From positions 1,178,001 through 1,242,000 of the forward strand of contig OY970376.1 of assembly GCA_963718755.1 (NCBI GenBank): a stretch of 64,000 bases of DNA. Direction: 5' to 3'. Position 1 is the stretch's first letter; every line of letters begins with the position of its first letter. The notes under the pieces were generated by a model. That model made no database searches and was not told where the DNA came from. It saw only the letters and a program-made list of their open reading frames with translations. Shown in pieces: positions 41,463 through 50,629 of the stretch. Both the position numbers and the translations under genes were made by a program. The stretch comes from VRUE01 sp963718755 (GTDB lineage Bacteria; Actinomycetota; Thermoleophilia; Solirubrobacterales; 70-9).

Positions 41463-42287
41463 CTAGGTCGCGGGCGGCGGCTCGGCCGCGCCGGCCTGAG
41501 CGTCCTCGACCCGGAGGATCTCGGCCAGGGCGGCGATGCCGACCTGGAGCTGCTCCGGCGTCGGCTCCTTAGTTGCCAGATGGCGCTGGATCTCGCGGCC
41601 GGGCGTGTGGAATGCCTCGGCCAGTGGAGCGCCGTGGTTGCGGTCGCTCCAAGCGAACATCTCAACCGCGATCGAGGCGCCGGCGAGGCCGACGGCGGCG
41701 CGCGCGACCGGGCTCGGTCGCTCGACCAGCCGCTCCAGCATCACAGTGCCGCCGACGGAGAGCAGCATCATCGGCGTAATCAGGTTGGAGCCGCAGCGGT
41801 CGTGCTCCTTCGGCACTGCGGCCGGATCCTCGACCCCCTGCTCGTAGGCGGCGATCGCCTTGTGCTCGACGCCGTGGTAGGCGGCCAGGTCACGGTCGGC
41901 GAGGGCGATCACGGCCGGCGCCGCGCCGAGCGCCTGCGCGAACCCCTCGCGCATCACGCCGCTCGGCACTCGGCGGCGCAGAACGGCGGTGGCGACGAGC
42001 GTCGCCCCGATCGTCGCCAGCACCCTGGGATCCTCGAAGGGCAGCCGCGCAGCGGGCAAGCGTCGCCGCACCAACGGCAGCACCGCCATTGCCTCGACCA
42101 GTTTCAGCGGACCCCGCAAACCCGGTACCCGACCCGCCAGTTTCGGCGCCAGCTCCGGTTTGCGCTCGGAGGCGACCTGAACCTCGCCGTCCTTGTCGCG
42201 CACCGCAGCGGCCCAGTGCGTCGGCCCGTGGATCAGCAGGCCGTTGCGCAATGCCATCCCGCCAAGTCGCAGCTTCTCCGAGCTCAT
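41463..42287 (-). CDS. DUF1385 family membrane protein
   Basis: 274 residues. GGMALRNGLLIHGPTHWAAAVR at the start and AAYHGVEHKAIAAYE in the middle are the signature strings of DUF1385, a metal-dependent-looking membrane family found in Gram-positive bacteria and often next to prfA or rpmE. Hydrophobic segments lie at ~95-115, ~120-135 and ~170-205 (LITPMMLLSVGGTVM). The C-terminal tail is acidic. The biochemical role is unknown. Confidence 0.85.
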   Translation of the reverse strand: MSSEKLRLGGMALRNGLLIHGPTHWAAAVRDKDGEVQVASERKPELAPKLAGRVPGLRGPLKLVEAMAVLPLVRRRLPAARLPFEDPRVLATIGATLVATAVLRRRVPSGVMREGFAQALGAAPAVIALADRDLAAYHGVEHKAIAAYEQGVEDPAAVPKEHDRCGSNLITPMMLLSVGGTVMLERLVERPSPVARAAVGLAGASIAVEMFAWSDRNHGAPLAEAFHTPGREIQRHLATKEPTPEQLQVGIAALAEILRVEDAQAGAAEPPPAT

Positions 42288-42367
42288 GACACCAGACGAT
42301 AGAGAGCGAGGCCAGCTCGCTGGTCGCCGGGCCCAGGCAAGCGTGGCGGCGAGTCGGGCCTACTCGG

Positions 42368-43111
42368 CTAGGAATTGACGGTCGGGGTCCAGCCGGGCGG
42401 AAAGGCGCCGGGCGGGACGTCGCCGCTGCCGCGGTCGAACCAAGCGGTGACGAGGGTGGCGGCCGGTCGCGCCTCGACCAGGGGGCGGACGTCACCGACC
42501 TGGGCGAGGAGGTGAAGCGAAGAGCCGAGCTGGAAGTCGGCGGCGGTCGGTGCCTCTCCGGCGGCTGCGCCCGCGTTGATCAGGGCGTCGACCGCGTCCA
42601 GCTGCGCCGGCAACTCCTGCAAGGTCGCGTGGACCCGCTCGGCGGTGATGTCCAGGTAGCGCCAGCTCGCGCGCAAGGTCCTGATCGCGAAGTCGACCCC
42701 GGCCGGGTCAAGCTGCTCGACCCCGGCGAAGGTCCCCATCGACTCGGGGCGGAAGTGAAGCGCGCCGAAAGCAAGCACGCGGGCGCTCGTCTGCAGGTCC
42801 TCGGCGACGCCGGCCTCGGCCTCGCGGATCGCCTCGGCCGTCGCCTCCGGGTAGAGGCCGGCGTCGGGGTGCAGCTCGTCGAGGCGAGCGAAGATCGTCG
42901 CCGTGCCGTGCACCGGCTCGTCGTCCACCAGCAGCCCCGGGACCGTCCTATGCCCCTCGCCGTAGATCCCTTCGATCTCCTCGCCGTGTTTGCCGGAGAC
43001 CAGTTCCACCGTCTCGTACTCGTGCCCGAACCGATCCAGCGCCACGCTCACAGCAAGCACCGGGTGCGAAAACGGGACCGAGTGAAGAACAAGCTTAGGT
43101 TGCGAGCTCAT
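42368..43111 (-). CDS. Glutathione S-transferase-like protein
   Basis: 247 residues from ATG 43111 (MSSQPKLVLHSVPFSHPVLAV). An earlier in-frame start would run through the palindromic element and was rejected. The N-terminal thioredoxin-like fold has VPGLLVDDEPVHGTATI (cis-Pro and the following loop), and the C-terminal half is helical, ending in LLAQVGDVRPLVEARPAATLVTAWF. Actinobacteria generally lack glutathione, so the thiol partner is unclear. Confidence 0.75.
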   Translation of the reverse strand: MSSQPKLVLHSVPFSHPVLAVSVALDRFGHEYETVELVSGKHGEEIEGIYGEGHRTVPGLLVDDEPVHGTATIFARLDELHPDAGLYPEATAEAIREAEAGVAEDLQTSARVLAFGALHFRPESMGTFAGVEQLDPAGVDFAIRTLRASWRYLDITAERVHATLQELPAQLDAVDALINAGAAAGEAPTAADFQLGSSLHLLAQVGDVRPLVEARPAATLVTAWFDRGSGDVPPGAFPPGWTPTVNS

Positions 43112-43144
43112 CGGGCGAGACCCTACCGACGACGCGGCCGCGGA

Positions 43145-43272
43145 GGAGGCGGGGAGTCGCCTCGGGAGTGCCTCGCGAAGCGGCCCCGGCAGGGTGATCC
43201 CCGCCGCGAAGCGGCTCCAGTTTTCACCGCCGAAGGCGGTGATGGGCACTCCTGAGGCGACTCCCCGCCTCC
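43145..43272. repeat. 128-bp palindromic element R3
   Basis: 27-bp arms (43145-43171 and 43246-43272) match at 26 of 27 positions; the left arm contains GGGGAGTCGCCTCGGGAG. The 74-nt core has three hairpins with CGAAG loops: TCGCGAAGCGG, CCGCCGCGAAGCGGC and CCGCCGAAGGCGG. The layout and arm length are those of R1 and R2, and TGATC before the second hairpin is shared with R2. It fills the gap between two minus-strand genes. Confidence 0.7.
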
Positions 43273-43276
43273 CTTT

Positions 43277-44905
43277 CTACGGCGTCACGCTGTAAGCCGC
43301 CACCGTGCCGCTGATCTCGTAGGTGACGAGCAGCATCGCCTTGCCGGTCGGGCTGTCCCAGCGCGAGACGAACTCGATCCCCTCGGGCCCGAGGTCGCCC
43401 TCCCGCGTGTTGATCCAGCCGGCGAACTCGGCCTCCCCTGGAGTCGAGGAGAGGTCGAAGGCGTAGATCATGCCGCTGCGCTCGGCAGCGAGAAAAGCGT
43501 AGGTGTGGCCGCCGACCTCGCCGGTGGTCACCGCCTCCGGCTCGGGACCCTTGTTGTCGGAGCGGTTGTCGACGTTCGACGCTGCGTTGTCCTTGTTGAA
43601 GCTCGCCGCGTCGAGCGTGGCCGAGAGCCGCTCCAGTTGGTCGCCCGTGTCGTAGACGACCCGCCCACCGGGGCTGAGCAATGACATCGAGCGTCCGCCG
43701 AAGGCGTAGAGCTGCTCGTAGTCTGGATCGGCGTCGGTGTTGCCGAGCGTCGTGGTGACGGTGAGGCGGCCGAGCTGTTTCTCGTCGCTGACCGTCGTCG
43801 GGAACACCTCCGGGGCGAGGGCGAGGTCTTCGACCCGCGCCTCCTCGGCGAAGAAATCCCAGTCGCGGGCGTCGCCCTCATTCGCGGTGGCGATCAGGGT
43901 CCGGGTGACATAGCGGGGCTTCTGGAAGCCGTGCATGGTCTGGCGGCCGCCAGTGCCGTGACCGAATCCATCGCCGAACCAGTCCCAATCGCTCGGCCAG
44001 CGGTCCGGCACCCGCACCTTCACGGTGAAGGCCGAAATCGCGTCGGGCTGGTACATGCCGTAGACGCTCTGGTGGGGTTCGATCGTCGCCGCTTTGTCTT
44101 TGTCGGTTGCGTCAAAGGCGTTCTCGGGCAGACCGAGGTTCTTGAAACCAAGGCTGCGGACGGAGACGAACTCGGCCTCCTCGATGTCGAGGAGGCCGAT
44201 CGCGTTTGCCTCCTGGATCGAGACCCAGGCCCAGTCGCCGTTGGTGGTGATGTACTCGGGCTCGAGGTCCTGCTCGACGGTCGAGCCCGGGCTGAAGGCC
44301 CTGACTGGGCCACGCAGTGGCACGCCGTGGAAGTCCGCGGTCTCGACCTCGGCTTTTTTCATCCCGCGCTTGAGGTCGATCACCGTCACCGAGCCCTCCG
44401 GGTCAACCGAGCCATCGGAGGCCGGCTCACCCTCATTGGCAACGAGCAGGTACCGCTCGTCCTCGCTCGTGGTGACCATGTCCGGCAACGCGCCGGCCGG
44501 GAAGGTGGCGAGATGCGTCCCTTTTTTCGCATCGAAAACGACGACGTTGCCGGGATCACCGACGTTGGCTGCCTCAACCGCGACGGCTACGGCGCGAAGA
44601 TTCGACAAGTAGACGACGCTGTTCGGACCGGCGCCGTAGGGACTGAGGTCGATCGGTGCGAGCGGCAGGGGCGCCGCCGGTTTCGAGAAGTCGAAGACGT
44701 CGAGCTGGTTGTTCTCAGCGTCGGTGGCAAAGACCCGTTTCGTCTTCGGGTCGAAGGCGGCGATCTCGGCGGTTGCCTCACCACCTGCCGGCGTGCGGCC
44801 AAGCAGCTCGAGGTCAAGCGGGGCCGGCGTAGCGAGCGCGGCAGGCGCAGCGACGGCCAGCGCGGCCAGGGACAGGACGATGAGGCGCAGCGTTTGTTTG
44901 AGCAT
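43277..44905 (-). CDS. Secreted choice-of-anchor I domain protein
   Basis: 542 residues from ATG 44905, which begins exactly at a signal peptide (LRLIVLSLAALAVAAPAALA). The body is a beta-propeller-like phosphatase-like domain: IAAFDPKTKRVFATDAENNQLDVF, LLVANEGEPASDG, ATANEGDARDWDFF and GPEPEAVTTGEVGGHTYAFLAAER are signatures of the choice-of-anchor I family. GPEGIEFVS near the C-terminus also fits. The usual C-terminal anchor is absent, so the protein is probably released. Enzymatic activity is unknown. Confidence 0.85.
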   Translation of the reverse strand: MLKQTLRLIVLSLAALAVAAPAALATPAPLDLELLGRTPAGGEATAEIAAFDPKTKRVFATDAENNQLDVFDFSKPAAPLPLAPIDLSPYGAGPNSVVYLSNLRAVAVAVEAANVGDPGNVVVFDAKKGTHLATFPAGALPDMVTTSEDERYLLVANEGEPASDGSVDPEGSVTVIDLKRGMKKAEVETADFHGVPLRGPVRAFSPGSTVEQDLEPEYITTNGDWAWVSIQEANAIGLLDIEEAEFVSVRSLGFKNLGLPENAFDATDKDKAATIEPHQSVYGMYQPDAISAFTVKVRVPDRWPSDWDWFGDGFGHGTGGRQTMHGFQKPRYVTRTLIATANEGDARDWDFFAEEARVEDLALAPEVFPTTVSDEKQLGRLTVTTTLGNTDADPDYEQLYAFGGRSMSLLSPGGRVVYDTGDQLERLSATLDAASFNKDNAASNVDNRSDNKGPEPEAVTTGEVGGHTYAFLAAERSGMIYAFDLSSTPGEAEFAGWINTREGDLGPEGIEFVSRWDSPTGKAMLLVTYEISGTVAAYSVTP

Positions 44906-45028
44906 GCGGCCAACCTGCCACCCCGCCCAGGGCCCGATGTTGGACAGATGTTCCCGGCCGGTTGAAAAGTTGTTCCAGAGAGGTTGAAAGCTGGTGAAGA
45001 CGCCGCGAGGCGCGGGTGTGCGCACGCC

Positions 45029-45123
45029 CGACGACCGCGCGGTCTTCGTGCGCGGTCGTCGAGTTTCCCCCCTGATTCCCCTTTAGTGCCGGCCGGAGAC
45101 CCCCAGTCCAGGCCTCCGGCCGG
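45029..45123. other. Two strong hairpins in the gap between rarA and the choice-of-anchor gene
   Basis: CGACGACCGCGC (45029-45040) pairs perfectly with 45050-45061 around GGTCTTCGT and is followed by GTTTCCCCCC on the plus strand. CCGGCCGGAG (45089-45098) pairs with 45114-45123. A weaker CGGCT/AGCCG pair follows near 45130-45158. The 295-bp gap 44906-45200 holds no gene; the hairpins may be the rarA stop, or worn palindromic elements, with the promoter of the minus-strand secreted protein also here. Confidence 0.4.
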
Positions 45124-45200
45124 TGTGTCGGCTCTCCCTGGCTCTAGCTTGGAAAGCCGACCTCTGAAACACCGCGTCTATGAAGAAGTTGCGCTTGCGG

Positions 45201-46577
45201 CTAGGGGTCTGAGCGGGCTGTGGAAAGCCGTTTGCGGAGCGCCTCCAAACGCCGTCCCAGCTCCGCCTCGAAGCCACGATCGGTGGGCTCGTAGAAGCGC
45301 AGCTCCTCCAAATCCGCGGGCATCAGCGGCTGGTCGCTGACAGCCCCTGGCTGGTCGTGCGCGTAGCGGTAGCCCTCGCCGCGGCCGAGCTGGGTCGCGC
45401 CGGGGTAGTGGGCGTCCCGCAGGTAGTCGGGTGGGGTCTTGGCGCCGTTCTCGCGCACCTCGGCGCGGGCGCGGCCCAGGGCTTTGTAGGAGGCGTTGGA
45501 CTTCGGCGCCAGGGCGAGATAGACGGCAGCCTGGGCGAGATTGAGCGTGCACTCGGGCAGGCCGACCCGGTCGACCGCGCGCGCCGCGGCGTCGGCGACG
45601 AGCAGCGCCTGGGGATCGGCGTTGCCGACGTCCTCGGAGGCGAGGATGACCATGCGGCGGGCGATGAAGCGTGGGTCCTCGCCACCCTCGAGCATCACCG
45701 CCAGGTAGTAGAGCGAGGCGTCGACGTCCGAGCCCCGCGTTGCCTTGATCCAGGCCGAGACGAAGTCGTAGTGGCCGTCTCCCCCGCGGTCATAGTCGAG
45801 CGCCTTGCGCTGCAGCGCGTCCTCGACCGCGGCGACGTCGATCGTGGCCGACTTTGACCCCACCCCAGTGTGGTCAAAGTCGGCAGCGCGTGCGACCGCG
45901 CGCTCCAGACCGGAGAGGGCGACGCGGGCATCGCCGCCGGAGCGCTGCGCCAGCATCTCGAGCGCGGCGTCCTCGACCGGTGGCGGGTCGGCCAGCCCGC
46001 GCTCGGGGTCGGCCAGCGCCCGCCGCAGCAGCTCCTCCACCTGCTCGGCGGAGAGCGACTGCAGCTCGTAGATCTGGCTGCGCGAGAGCAATGCCGAGTT
46101 GACCTCGAAGTAGGGGTTCTCGGTGGTGGCGCCGATCAGCGTCAGCAGCCCCTCCTCTACAGCCGGCAGCAGCGCGTCCTGCTGCGCCTTGTTGAAGCGA
46201 TGGATCTCGTCGAGGAAGAGGACTGTGTGTCGCCCATTGGCCTGCCGGCGCTCCCGCGCCCGCTCGATCACCGCACGGATCTCGGCTTTCCCGGCATTGA
46301 CCGCCGACTGCTCCTCAAACGCCCCGTCGGCGGTCGACGCCGCGATCCGCGCCAGCGTCGTCTTCCCAGACCCCGGCGGCCCATACAAGATCGCTGAGTG
46401 AACGTGCCCACTTTCAATTGCAGTCCGCAGCGCCGACCCCTCGCCCAGCACATGCTCCTGCCCCACAAGCTCATCCAAGCTCCGCGGCCTCATCCGCACA
46501 GCCAAAGGAGCATCAGCTCCCGGCGAAGCCGGCTGGCGGGCTGATCCCTCGTCGCTTCCAAACAGGGTTCCTGACAC
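45201..46577 (-). CDS. rarA: Replication-associated recombination protein A (MgsA/WRNIP1 family)
   Basis: 458 residues. ILYGPPGSGKTTLARIAA (~64-81; Walker A), VLFLDEIHRFNKAQQDALL (~119-137; Walker B and the RarA-specific HRFNK) and IGATTENPYFEVNSALLSR (sensor 1 and Arg finger) are diagnostic. The C-terminal tetramerisation region has YPGATQLGRGEGYRYAHDQPG. RarA acts at stalled replication forks. A 32-bp palindromic element adds the DFDHTGVGSKS segment near residue 235 without breaking the frame. Confidence 0.93.
   Translation of the reverse strand: MSGTLFGSDEGSARQPASPGADAPLAVRMRPRSLDELVGQEHVLGEGSALRTAIESGHVHSAILYGPPGSGKTTLARIAASTADGAFEEQSAVNAGKAEIRAVIERARERRQANGRHTVLFLDEIHRFNKAQQDALLPAVEEGLLTLIGATTENPYFEVNSALLSRSQIYELQSLSAEQVEELLRRALADPERGLADPPPVEDAALEMLAQRSGGDARVALSGLERAVARAADFDHTGVGSKSATIDVAAVEDALQRKALDYDRGGDGHYDFVSAWIKATRGSDVDASLYYLAVMLEGGEDPRFIARRMVILASEDVGNADPQALLVADAAARAVDRVGLPECTLNLAQAAVYLALAPKSNASYKALGRARAEVRENGAKTPPDYLRDAHYPGATQLGRGEGYRYAHDQPGAVSDQPLMPADLEELRFYEPTDRGFEAELGRRLEALRKRLSTARSDP
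45850..45881. repeat. 32-bp palindromic element inside rarA
   Basis: GACTTTGACC (45850-45859) and GGTCAAAGTC (45872-45881) pair perfectly, with an inner CCAC/GTGT around CCCA. It is in frame and lies between the helical domain and the region before IDVAAVEDALQRK, a position variable in length in the family. Confidence 0.5.
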
Positions 46578-46616
46578 TGCGCCCGAGTATGACCAGGAGA
46601 GAGGCTGGCGCTGGAC

Positions 46617-47645
46617 GTGGGGAGCAGGGGGAGGGGTTCGCCGGAGCCTCCCCGCTGTTGCTCCGCCGAACCCCTCCCCCTGCTCCCCCCAACCCCGGCT
46701 TGCTGCGATACTGGTACGCAGATCGTCTCATCCATACCACCGCCCATAGCCTCAATCCTTCCCACCCCCGACGAGATCCCAGCCCTCCTGCCGCAGCCAG
46801 GATCGGCCGTCTGGCGCTACGCCGGCGATGCCCGCCTGATCGCCACGGGCGCCTACGCGATCCTGCTGCAGGTAGCGCACCCAACTGTCGGCGCTGGAGT
46901 CAGCGAGCACTCGGACTTCCGCGCCGACCCCTGGGGGCGGCTGCTGCGGACGCTCGACTACTCCTACGTCATGACCTACGGCGGCCCGGCCCTGGCTGGC
47001 GAGATGGGCAGGCGGATCCGCGAGATGCACAAATCGATCAGGGGAACCAAGCCCGACGGCGAGGCCTACCACGCCCTCGAGCCAGAGGCCTATGCCTGGG
47101 TGCACGCCACCCTCGCCCACTCGATCGTGCGAGGTCACCAACTGTTGGGCAACCCGATCCCGGCCGGCGAACTCGAGGCCTTCTACGCGGGCTGGCGCCG
47201 CGGCGGGCGGCTGATCGGCGTGCGCGAGCGCGACCTGCCAGAGAGCTGGGTGGAGTTCGGCGAGTACTTCGATCGCATGGCGGCGGATCGCCTGGAGCGC
47301 ACCGCCGCGGTCGACGAAGTGCTGGAAGCGCTTGACAGCCCGGCTCGCCCGGAGCTTCCCTTCCTCCCCGAGCGCGCCTGGCGGCTCGCCCGCATCCCCG
47401 CCGCCAGCCAAACCGTGCTGATCACCGCCGGCTTGCTCACGCCGTCGCTGCGCGAGCGCTTTGGGATTCCCTGGAGCCCTGCCCGGGAGCGCCGTCTGCG
47501 CCTCCTGGGCGCCACTTCGCGCGGGCTGAGCCCGCTGCTTCCGCGAACGCTGCGCAACGTCGGGCCGAGCTACCTGCGCTGGCGCCGGGATGCGATCGCC
47601 CGGGGCGAGGCCGCGTCGCCCTCGCGCGCACCGGTCGCGGCCTAG
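46617..47645 (+). CDS. Oxygenase MpaB family (DUF2236) protein
   Basis: 342 residues. From ~residue 50 the DUF2236 signatures are plain: SAVWRYAGDARLIATGAYAIL, LQVAHPTVGAGVSEHSDF, LLRTLDYSYVMTYGG, and WVHATLAHSIVRGHQLL with candidate haem-ligand histidines. The family includes latex-clearing rubber oxygenases. The only usual start codon in frame before the domain is GTG 46617, at the edge of the palindromic element, so the first ~24 residues are coded by it. It is followed 9 nt later by a TetR regulator and then an aldehyde dehydrogenase. Confidence 0.8.
   Translation: MGSRGRGSPEPPRCCSAEPLPLLPPTPACCDTGTQIVSSIPPPIASILPTPDEIPALLPQPGSAVWRYAGDARLIATGAYAILLQVAHPTVGAGVSEHSDFRADPWGRLLRTLDYSYVMTYGGPALAGEMGRRIREMHKSIRGTKPDGEAYHALEPEAYAWVHATLAHSIVRGHQLLGNPIPAGELEAFYAGWRRGGRLIGVRERDLPESWVEFGEYFDRMAADRLERTAAVDEVLEALDSPARPELPFLPERAWRLARIPAASQTVLITAGLLTPSLRERFGIPWSPARERRLRLLGATSRGLSPLLPRTLRNVGPSYLRWRRDAIARGEAASPSRAPVAA
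46619..46688. repeat. 70-bp palindromic element at the start of the MpaB-like gene
   Basis: Perfect 22-bp arms at 46619-46640 and 46667-46688 (they contain GAGCAGGGGGAGGGGTTCG), extended by five of six further pairs, around a ~14-nt loop. It carries the 5' end of the MpaB-like reading frame. Its arms are unrelated to those of the other elements. Confidence 0.7.
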
Positions 47646-47654
47646 GGCCATCTA

Positions 47655-48305
47655 ATGACGGTCGAGCCGCTCACCCTTCTCACCAGCGCGGTCGAAGCCG
47701 ACGCTGCACCCCCGACGGACGCGGTCAGCAACCGCATCCTCGACGCCGCTCTGGACCTCGCTGCTGCCTCGGGGGTGCAGAACCTGACGATGGACGCCGT
47801 AGCCCGCCGGGCTCACGTCGGGCGGATGACCGTGTACCGGCGCTTCGGCGACAAGCCGGCGCTGGTCGCCGCGCTCGGGCGGCGCGAGGGCCTGCGCTGC
47901 CTCGAGCAGTTGGACATGGCCGCGCGCGTCGATGCGCCGATCGGCGAGCAGGTCGCCGCCGGCTTCGCGACCAGCCTCCGCCTCGCCCGCGAGCACCCGT
48001 TGCTGAGTCGCCTCGCACGGCTGGAGCCCGACACCGTGCTCGGTGCCCTCACCGAGGACGGGGGGGCCCTGTTCGAGGTCGCTCGCCAATACCTCGCCCG
48101 GCGTTTGCGCGATTCCCAACGTGCCGGCGTGCTCGGCCCGCTCGACGTCGACGCGGCGGCCGAGCTGCTCGTCCGCCTCGCGATCAGCTTCATCCTCATC
48201 CCCGAGAGCGCCCTGCCGCTGGACGACGAGGTGAGGGTGAAGGGACTGGCCCGGGAGCTCATCGCACCGATCCTCGAGGGACCCGCGTCGAACAGAGGGG
48301 CTTAG
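47655..48305 (+). CDS. TetR-family transcriptional regulator
   Basis: 216 residues. The N-terminal DNA-binding domain is typical: ILDAALDLAAASGVQNLTMDAVARRAHVGRMTVYRRFGDKPALVAAL at ~28-74 contains the helix-turn-helix (VARRAHVGRMTVYRRF). The C-terminal ligand domain is variable. Placed between an MpaB-type oxygenase gene and an aldehyde dehydrogenase gene with gaps of about 9 nt, it probably controls this three-gene unit. No operator was found. Confidence 0.9.
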   Translation: MTVEPLTLLTSAVEADAAPPTDAVSNRILDAALDLAAASGVQNLTMDAVARRAHVGRMTVYRRFGDKPALVAALGRREGLRCLEQLDMAARVDAPIGEQVAAGFATSLRLAREHPLLSRLARLEPDTVLGALTEDGGALFEVARQYLARRLRDSQRAGVLGPLDVDAAAELLVRLAISFILIPESALPLDDEVRVKGLARELIAPILEGPASNRGA

Positions 48306-48314
48306 AATCGCTGT

Positions 48315-49913
48315 ATGGAGACCGCCACGCAGCCCCAAGCCGCCCAGTCCACGCTCGAGTCCTTCAACCCCGCCACCGGAGAGCTGGTTGGCTCCGTCGC
48401 CACGATCACCCCGGACCAAGTCCAGGGCGTGGTCGACGACGTCGCCCGCATCCAGCCCGCCTGGGCAGAGCTCGACCTGAAGACCCGAGGCGCCTACCTC
48501 AAGCGCGCCGCCGACGCCCTGCTCGATGACATCGACGAGCTCGCCGAACTGCTCGTCTCCGAGCAGGGCAAGCCACGCGCCGAGGCCTACACGATGGAGC
48601 TGCTGCCGACCGTCGACGCGCTGCACTGGTGCGCCAAGGCCGGCCCCAAGATCCTCGCTGACGAGAAGGTGCGGATGAGCCAGGCCTTCCTCGCGAGCAA
48701 GAAATCGCGCTTCACGTATGAGCCGATCGGCGTCGTCGGCGTGATCGCGCCCTGGAACTACCCCTGGTCGATCCCCTTCGGCGAGGTCGCGATCGCGCTG
48801 ATGGCCGGCAACGGCGTCGTGCTCAAGCCCGCCAGCCTGACGCCGCTGCTGGGAGAGGCGATCCGCCGCGTCTTCGAGAAGGGCGGCCTGCCCGAGGGCC
48901 TGGTCCGCGTCGTCCACGGCGGCGGCGCGGTCGGCGACGCGCTGGCCAAATCGAGCGCGGGCAAGATCTTCTTCACCGGTTCAGTCGACGTCGGCCGGGT
49001 GGTCGGCGAGGTGTGTGCAAAGCAGCTCAAGGGCTCGGTGCTCGAGCTCGGCGGCAAGGACCCGATGATCGTCTGCGCCGACGCCGACCTCGACAACGCG
49101 ATCTCCGGCGCCGTCTGGGGCGGCTTCGCCAACGCCGGCCAGACCTGTTCGGGGATCGAGCGCGTCTACGTCATGCGCGAGGTCGCCGACCGCTTCGTCG
49201 AGGGGGTCGCCCGCGAAGCGCAGAAGCTGCGGCTCGGCAACCCGCTCGAGTGGGAGACCGAGATCGGCCCGATGACCTCACCCGGCCAGTACGAGATCGT
49301 CGTCGAGCTGATCGAGGACGCGGTCGCCTCCGGTGCGACCAGGCTCTGCGGCGGCCCAACCCCGGTTGCCGGCCTCTCAGACAAGTACATCGCCCCAACC
49401 GTGCTGACCGGCGTAACGCATGAGATGCGGATCATGAGCGAGGAGGTCTTCGGCCCGGTGCTGCCGATCGTCGTCGTCGACTCCGAGCAGGAGGCGATCG
49501 ACCTCGCCAACGACTCCGAGTTCGGCCTCGGCGCCTCGGTCTGGACCAAGGACCGCCAGAAGGGCGCGCGGATCGCGCGGCGGATCGAGTCGGGCATGGT
49601 CTGGGTCAACGACCACTCCTTCAGCCACGGCGCCTGCCAGTGCGCCTGGGGCGGGGTCAAGGATTCCGGCGTCGGCCGCTCGCACTCCAAATTCGGCTTC
49701 TATGAGTGCGTCAACGTCAAGATGAACTCCTGGGAGCCGGGCCTCACCCGCGACTTCTGGTGGCACCCCTACGACCAGACCCTGGGCGAAGCGGTGCGGG
49801 CCTCGGCGAAGCTGCTCTACGGCAAAGGCGCAACCCGCACGCAGGCCCTGCGCGAGGGCGCCGGCCCGCTGCTCGCCGTCGGCGTCCGCACGCTGAAGAA
49901 GAAGCGCCGCTGA
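48315..49913 (+). CDS. Aldehyde dehydrogenase
   Basis: 532 residues. IAPWNYPWSIPFGEVAIALMAG (~138-159), FFTGSVDVGR, LELGGKDPMIVCADADL (general base Glu) and NAGQTCSGIERVYV (catalytic Cys near 280) are intact. A late EVFGPVLPIVVVDSEQEA and WGGVKDSGVGRSHS complete the fold. A C-terminal extension of ~50 residues follows. It is the third gene after the oxygenase and TetR genes, and may oxidise aldehydes released by the MpaB-like enzyme; that is inference from position. Confidence 0.9.
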   Translation: METATQPQAAQSTLESFNPATGELVGSVATITPDQVQGVVDDVARIQPAWAELDLKTRGAYLKRAADALLDDIDELAELLVSEQGKPRAEAYTMELLPTVDALHWCAKAGPKILADEKVRMSQAFLASKKSRFTYEPIGVVGVIAPWNYPWSIPFGEVAIALMAGNGVVLKPASLTPLLGEAIRRVFEKGGLPEGLVRVVHGGGAVGDALAKSSAGKIFFTGSVDVGRVVGEVCAKQLKGSVLELGGKDPMIVCADADLDNAISGAVWGGFANAGQTCSGIERVYVMREVADRFVEGVAREAQKLRLGNPLEWETEIGPMTSPGQYEIVVELIEDAVASGATRLCGGPTPVAGLSDKYIAPTVLTGVTHEMRIMSEEVFGPVLPIVVVDSEQEAIDLANDSEFGLGASVWTKDRQKGARIARRIESGMVWVNDHSFSHGACQCAWGGVKDSGVGRSHSKFGFYECVNVKMNSWEPGLTRDFWWHPYDQTLGEAVRASAKLLYGKGATRTQALREGAGPLLAVGVRTLKKKRR

Positions 49914-49930
49914 GCACGACGGCGCATCCT

Positions 49931-49965
49931 GGACAGTTGATGCCCCTATAAGGGGTCAACTGTCC
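49931..49965. repeat. 35-bp palindromic element with CCCCTATAAGGGG centre
   Basis: GGACAGTTGA (49931-49940) and TCAACTGTCC (49956-49965) pair perfectly around TG-CCCCTATAAGGGG. The centre is close to that of the element at 56381, whose arms are completely different. It lies between the aldehyde dehydrogenase and ccmA and may also stop transcription. Confidence 0.6.
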
Positions 49966-49994
49966 ACTCTGTCCCGCTGGGGGAGAATCCCGAC

Positions 49995-50624
<630 letters not shown>

Positions 50625-50629
50625 GTGGA

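Noticed and set aside
43112..43249. N-terminal extension of the GST-like protein
   Set aside because: The extra ~46 residues would be coded by palindromic element R3 and lie before the natural thioredoxin-fold start at ATG 43111.
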